Below are positions 60,350 through 64,000 of a stretch of DNA of 64,000 nucleotides, in pieces; position 1 is the stretch's first letter, and each line of letters opens with the position of its first letter. The notes under the pieces were generated by a model. That model was not told the DNA's origin and made no database searches. It saw only the letters and a list, made by a program, of their open reading frames with translations. The stretch comes from Styela clava (Eukaryota > Chordata > Ascidiacea > Stolidobranchia > Styelidae): the NCBI RefSeq assembly GCF_964204865.1, contig NC_135255.1, positions 10,817,135 to 10,881,134 of the forward strand, written 5' to 3'. The translations under genes were made by a program, and so were the position numbers.

Positions 60350-61218
60350 CAGCGGTTCTCAGCCTGTGAACGCGTACCACTAGTGGTACGCAGGAACTTT
60401 TAAGTGGTACGCGAGCAGATTTGAATTATTGCAACAATTAACCTTTCCATTGGCTAAACGCTTTATCTTCCTTACTGTATGTATTCGCTAAACAGCGTTT
60501 AGGGGTGTTTCTCCAAGTACAGTTTCCTTGTTTATTTCCGTAACTATAACCAATCAGCAATAAGTCAATAATGACGCAACATGTAACAACTGCAATTTCT
60601 GCACTCAGCCGCTCAGACACTTCTGTCGCTCAAACAGATATTCAAGCATGGTTGCAAACATTGCCTCGTTTTTGTAGTTTTGAGTGATATTTGTCAGAAT
60701 TCAGTTGTGTTTCAAGAAAATAATTGTGAATTTTTTAACTTAATTGTCATTATGTCTTCCGCGGAGCTTCACTTTAATTGCAGTGATCGAAATTGTTTAT
60801 CGCAAATGCTGCGATGGACAAGGCTAAACTTATCTATAAGTACCTGCATAGGACACGTGGTTGATTAATTTTATTAAAAATTTCAAACACGTAAACCAGT
60901 TTATATGCGCCAACACACCAAAACACTCTCAGAATAAGCATAAAGTTTGCAATAGTAAAGTATAAGAGTAGTTTTTCCGAGGTGGTCGGGGAAACGTCCA
61001 TAGCGCTGGTTAGCGCCTTAAATGAAGCGATATGGGCATGTTTTTGTTCGTTTTGCGTGTTACGCCACGAAGGATGTAGTGCCACATTATAAAATACACG
61101 CATAGCATGTTTTTTGTGTCTTTTTCCCCACGCCAAAAAAGGAGCTTTGTCGGTGGTACGCGGCCATAGTAAAAAACAGTAAAGTGGTACGCGGTCAGTG
61201 AAAGGTTGAGAACCCCTG
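60350..61218. mobile_element. hAT-like non-autonomous element with perfect 8-bp target duplication
   Basis: ATCTAGCA flanks both sides (60342-60349 and 61219-61226). The left end is CAGCGGTTCTCAGCCTGTGA and the right end, inverted, is CAGGGGTTCTCAACCTTTCA. Both are followed by GCGTACCACT blocks, with several GTGGTACGC copies near each end. It is 869 bp long with no transposase. Perfect target duplication suggests a fairly recent insertion. Confidence 0.9.
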
Positions 61219-61528
61219 ATCTAGCAAAATTGCGACCAAGTAGAAATATTAATGATGTATTTACGGCTGAATTGTTTACGAGCAGTTCGGACATTTTTCA
61301 AATGATATCTGAAGATCACGATGATTTATTTTAATAACAGACAGATTGATATATAATCAACCTATCTATCACGCATTGGTTTGAAAGTTATTTCAAATTA
61401 ATCACAATATAATATACGCCAATATAATTATTTTGTTATATTTTTATTTTGTAAATCTGCTTCAATCCATATCTATACTAGGTCATTTAATATTAAACAA
61501 TATTCATTCTTCACACCTAGACTAATAT

Positions 61529-61732
61529 TTATTGTGCCACATCAATAGGCAAAAAAGTATTTCCTCTCAGTTCACACATATAAGTGGTTAAATCTATGCT
61601 ATTGATTGAGTTTGAACATTGTCTCTTGCAAAGCACGTCGCTGTCTGATACACATCGTATACTTCCAAACGCCATCCTCAGCCTCATTACATATATATCA
61701 TAAATCAATGTTATCCAGGCCGTGTCAGCCAT
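61529..61732 (-). CDS. Hypothetical cysteine-containing ORF (67 aa), uncertain
   Basis: The open frame begins MADTAWITLIYDIYVMRLRM and has a cysteine-rich middle (IRCVSDSDVLCKRQCSNS, MCELRGN). The C..C..CEL layout is loosely like a PAN/apple domain end, but spacing is short. It may be an exon of a larger gene or chance. The frame starts right at the edge of the 96-bp tandem duplication. Confidence 0.2.
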   Translation of the reverse strand: MADTAWITLIYDIYVMRLRMAFGSIRCVSDSDVLCKRQCSNSINSIDLTTYMCELRGNTFLPIDVAQ

Positions 61733-61733
61733 T

Positions 61734-61925
61734 GCTATGGATTAATATACCTTTGGCGTGAGGCCATGGAAATATTAGCACCACTTATGTAACATTAGTG
61801 CGTTATCGGTGAGCCACTCTATTTCGAATGCTATGGATTAATATCCATTTAGCTTGAGGCCATGGAAGTATTAGCATCACTTATGTAACATTAGTGCGTT
61901 ATCGGTGAGTCACTCTATTTCGAAT
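61734..61925. repeat. 96-bp tandem duplication
   Basis: Two adjacent 96-bp units starting at 61734 and 61830 share GCTATGGATTAATAT, TGAGGCCATGGAA, TATTAGCA and CACTTATGTAACATTAGTGC, then GTTATCGGTGAG and CACTCTATTTCGAAT, with a handful of substitutions. Confidence 0.95.
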
Positions 61926-62274
61926 CAAATGCTCACTCTAACTAGAGCGCTAAACAGATATCCGGTCGGCTTCATACATCGACAGTCTACAGTAATACAG
62001 GCGACCAGGCAATATGTAACTGGGGGCAGGGGAGTGCGAGCTTATGCAATCCATCATGTATCCAACTCACATATAATAATCTAATATATTCAAAATCAAT
62101 TGTTTCTCACATCACGAAAACCACTAAACTTCTGCCCTTACGTTATTTCTCAGTATTTCGACTCAATTTTGAAATAATACTCAGGCTGTCCAGTATAGCC
62201 TGTCTCAGCCCATATATGTTGCGCGATCGACCAGAAGATATTTTTACTATATATCATTACACTCTAATCTAGAA
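61926..62274. other. Spacer, nothing recognised
   Basis: Non-coding sequence between the tandem duplication and the hAT-like end; no gene or RNA seen. Confidence 0.35.
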
Positions 62275-62350
62275 CAGTGGTTCCCAACCTTTTTTATATC
62301 GCGGCACACCTATCACAAAACACGAACATTTTCTACCCATAAAGAGTGCG
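62275..62350 (+). mobile_element. Left end of a hAT-like element
   Basis: CAGTGGTTCCCAACCTTTTT, then ATATCGCGGCACACC, is a typical hAT non-autonomous terminus. I could not find the inverted partner (GGTTGGGAACCACTG) before the window end, so the element is truncated or its right end lies beyond 64000. Confidence 0.6.
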
Positions 62351-63442
62351 ATAGTCGAACGGGTCCAAATGGCTCTTTAGTAATACGTGGTCTTCATACG
62401 CACCGCCGATCATGCGCTTCGGTTTTGCTCACCTTTCCCCGTTTCACGTTACGCTCTTATTATAACATGTATTCTCACTTTTGCACAACCTAATTCATTT
62501 TTGTTATAATTTAATATGTTTCTGCCATTGCCAAAATCATTCAATAGTGTTATTGTCGTCACTTGCAAGAGAAATGAAAGTGGCAAACAAACTGTATTTC
62601 ATTACAACAATTAATTATTATCGCTAAAAACACTGAATATGTTTAAAGTTGTTATAAACAATTTTCATCGCTGGACGTATCTTTTCAAGTTATGATTTTT
62701 ATGCAAGGCCCGAGCATAAGTTGATAGTAAAGATCATGGCATTTACTATGTCGAAACGCTTATTCGACTTTTCAGACCGCAAAAAACTATCCGAAATAGA
62801 TAAGCGTTTTTGTGTTCGAGATAAGAAATTATAATCAATTCCACCACACTTTCGTGAAGTAGTGCAATTTACTGAAATATGAAGGTTTTATGTTTCATTG
62901 CATCAGTGTTTGGACTACCACGCGATTCGCCAGATTACTGACGTGATTACAGATCGCAAGCGTGGGCAAAATAGTATATTTTCATCGAATCGAATAATTT
63001 TAGCGACTTGTCGAATATCGGGTTGAATTCGGGATTTTATTCCGATTTTTAACCGCTTCGATCTTTCTTTTCACCGTTTGTGAATTGAGCTTTTCAAATT
63101 GAAGCTAACAATATTATCATTTCTGACGCTGGAATGCGGATATTTATGAAGACGACTGTTGACCTTCCTGATTTTACTTTTTTATTGTGGCTGTTTCATT
63201 TTCGTATTAAATAGTGAATAAAAACCCTGCAAAGTCATGGCGTGAATCCTGAATTCTATTTTAAGTTCAAAATATGATTAAATAAGTCGGCAATAATGGC
63301 TATTCTACTATTCAAATATTACATTCTTGGTACAATTTGAGAAAAATTTCGCACAATAATTCCACTTAGTCTGATTGACTCAAACTGTAAGCGTGGATGA
63401 CTTTTTTCCAAAATAAGTATTAAATAAAATGGTATGACCTAC
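62351..63442. other. Non-coding region
   Basis: AT-rich. Near 62980-63050 a block with CGAATCGAATAATTTT and TCGAATATCGGG resembles the block at 58930-58975 (AATTATTCGAATATCAAGTC). It is therefore probably another old repeat. No gene seen. Confidence 0.35.
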
Positions 63443-63482
63443 CATTTATGAAAATATCTAGGGTCATATACTTCACGGAAGT
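63443..63482 (-). other. Exon-like segment sharing 24 bases with 60101-60189
   Basis: On the minus strand the acceptor CTACACAG is followed by a frame reading DFREVYDPRYFHKW up to a possible donor AAATG|GTAGGT. Same acceptor phase as the candidate exon at 60101-60189, so the two could be alternative or duplicated exons of a gene that extends past the window. Evidence is thin. Confidence 0.25.
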
Positions 63483-63488
63483 CTGTGT

Positions 63489-64000
63489 AGTCACTCTAGT
63501 CTGGAAGAAACGTGCACAAAGTGCAAATAACAAATCTACCATTTTTGACAGTTGCCTATTTGTTCTACTGCCATTTGTAACGGACTTCTCTACCAGAACG
63601 TATCATATATTTTCCGTAGATCACTTTTTATACTATGTTCTATGTAGGTAGTCGGACAATCCTCATTTAGTAGAAAATATACCCAGTTCACAAAATACTA
63701 AAACACAATTGAGTACAAATAGTTTTTGATAATAACATTTCGAGAAATATATAGACACATGAAATATATAACAATAAAAAGCTGCGTAAACACGTGAATT
63801 AGATTCTAAAATTCTCAAACAAAAAAATATTTAATCATGAATAAAACTTCCGAATCATGTCTGTGTGCAGCGGAAGTGATAACAACGAGGTTCCTACATG
63901 TTGAACAATGTGGAACGACGCTGCCCCTATACCCTTCGTTTAGGATTAGGCAATAAAACATGAAATAAATAATTATGAGCTCTTTCCAGACGGCGGAGAG
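63489..64000. other. Window end, nothing recognised
   Basis: Non-coding sequence up to the end of the window; no motif supports a gene. Confidence 0.3.

Noticed and set aside
61734-61925. CRISPR-like direct repeats
   Set aside because: Only two adjacent 96-bp units without spacers in an animal genome; a simple tandem duplication.

Overview
This 64 kb window is AT-rich animal nuclear DNA read with the standard code. It has GT-AG introns, isolated multi-exon genes and many degenerate DNA transposons and small interspersed repeats. The gene content (a choline transporter with the animal SLC5A7 layout, rhodopsin-like GPCRs, an HSD17B8-like dehydrogenase pair) fits a marine invertebrate. Short repeats with a GGTTAGGGTTAGG core make me think of a tunicate, but that is a weak inference from style. 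No bacterial, organellar or viral gene was seen.

Layout. 0-12 kb (minus strand genes): two intact single-exon short-chain dehydrogenases lie in a diverged segmental duplication. Several insertions interrupt it: a 3 kb hAT element with a frameshifted transposase between the copies, a second hAT relic with its own nested repeat inside copy B, and a multi-copy TGGACACG repeat. A third, decayed dehydrogenase fragment lies at 12.0-12.2 kb. 16-43 kb: three paralogous two-exon receptor genes alternate in orientation (+, -, +). In each, exon 1 encodes a signal peptide and a roughly 200-residue cysteine-rich extracellular domain. A phase-2 intron follows at the same place in all three, and exon 2 encodes a complete seven-helix class A GPCR. 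The 7TM part lacks the TM3-ECL2 disulfide cysteines, the TM6 tryptophan and the NPxxY proline. This ectodomain-receptor family is the most unusual content of the window, and I do not recognise it as a described family. 46-50.6 kb (-): a nine-exon high-affinity choline transporter (SLC5A7/CHT1 type), which I could splice in frame from ATG to stop. 50.8-53.5 kb: a compound locus of nested direct repeats. 56.5-60.0 kb (-): a six-exon proline racemase family gene whose two catalytic positions are both cysteine. This points to racemase or epimerase rather than the Cys/Thr dehydratase of vertebrates. 60-64 kb: hAT-type elements (one with a perfect 8-bp target duplication), a 96-bp tandem duplication and possible short exons of an unseen gene.

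The genes do not form a pathway. The receptor cluster and the dehydrogenase cluster are two local gene-family expansions. The transporter (cholinergic neurons) and the racemase (proline or hydroxyproline metabolism) are stand-alone genes. All splice models come from reading-frame continuity and GT/AG sites only; no transcript data were available.
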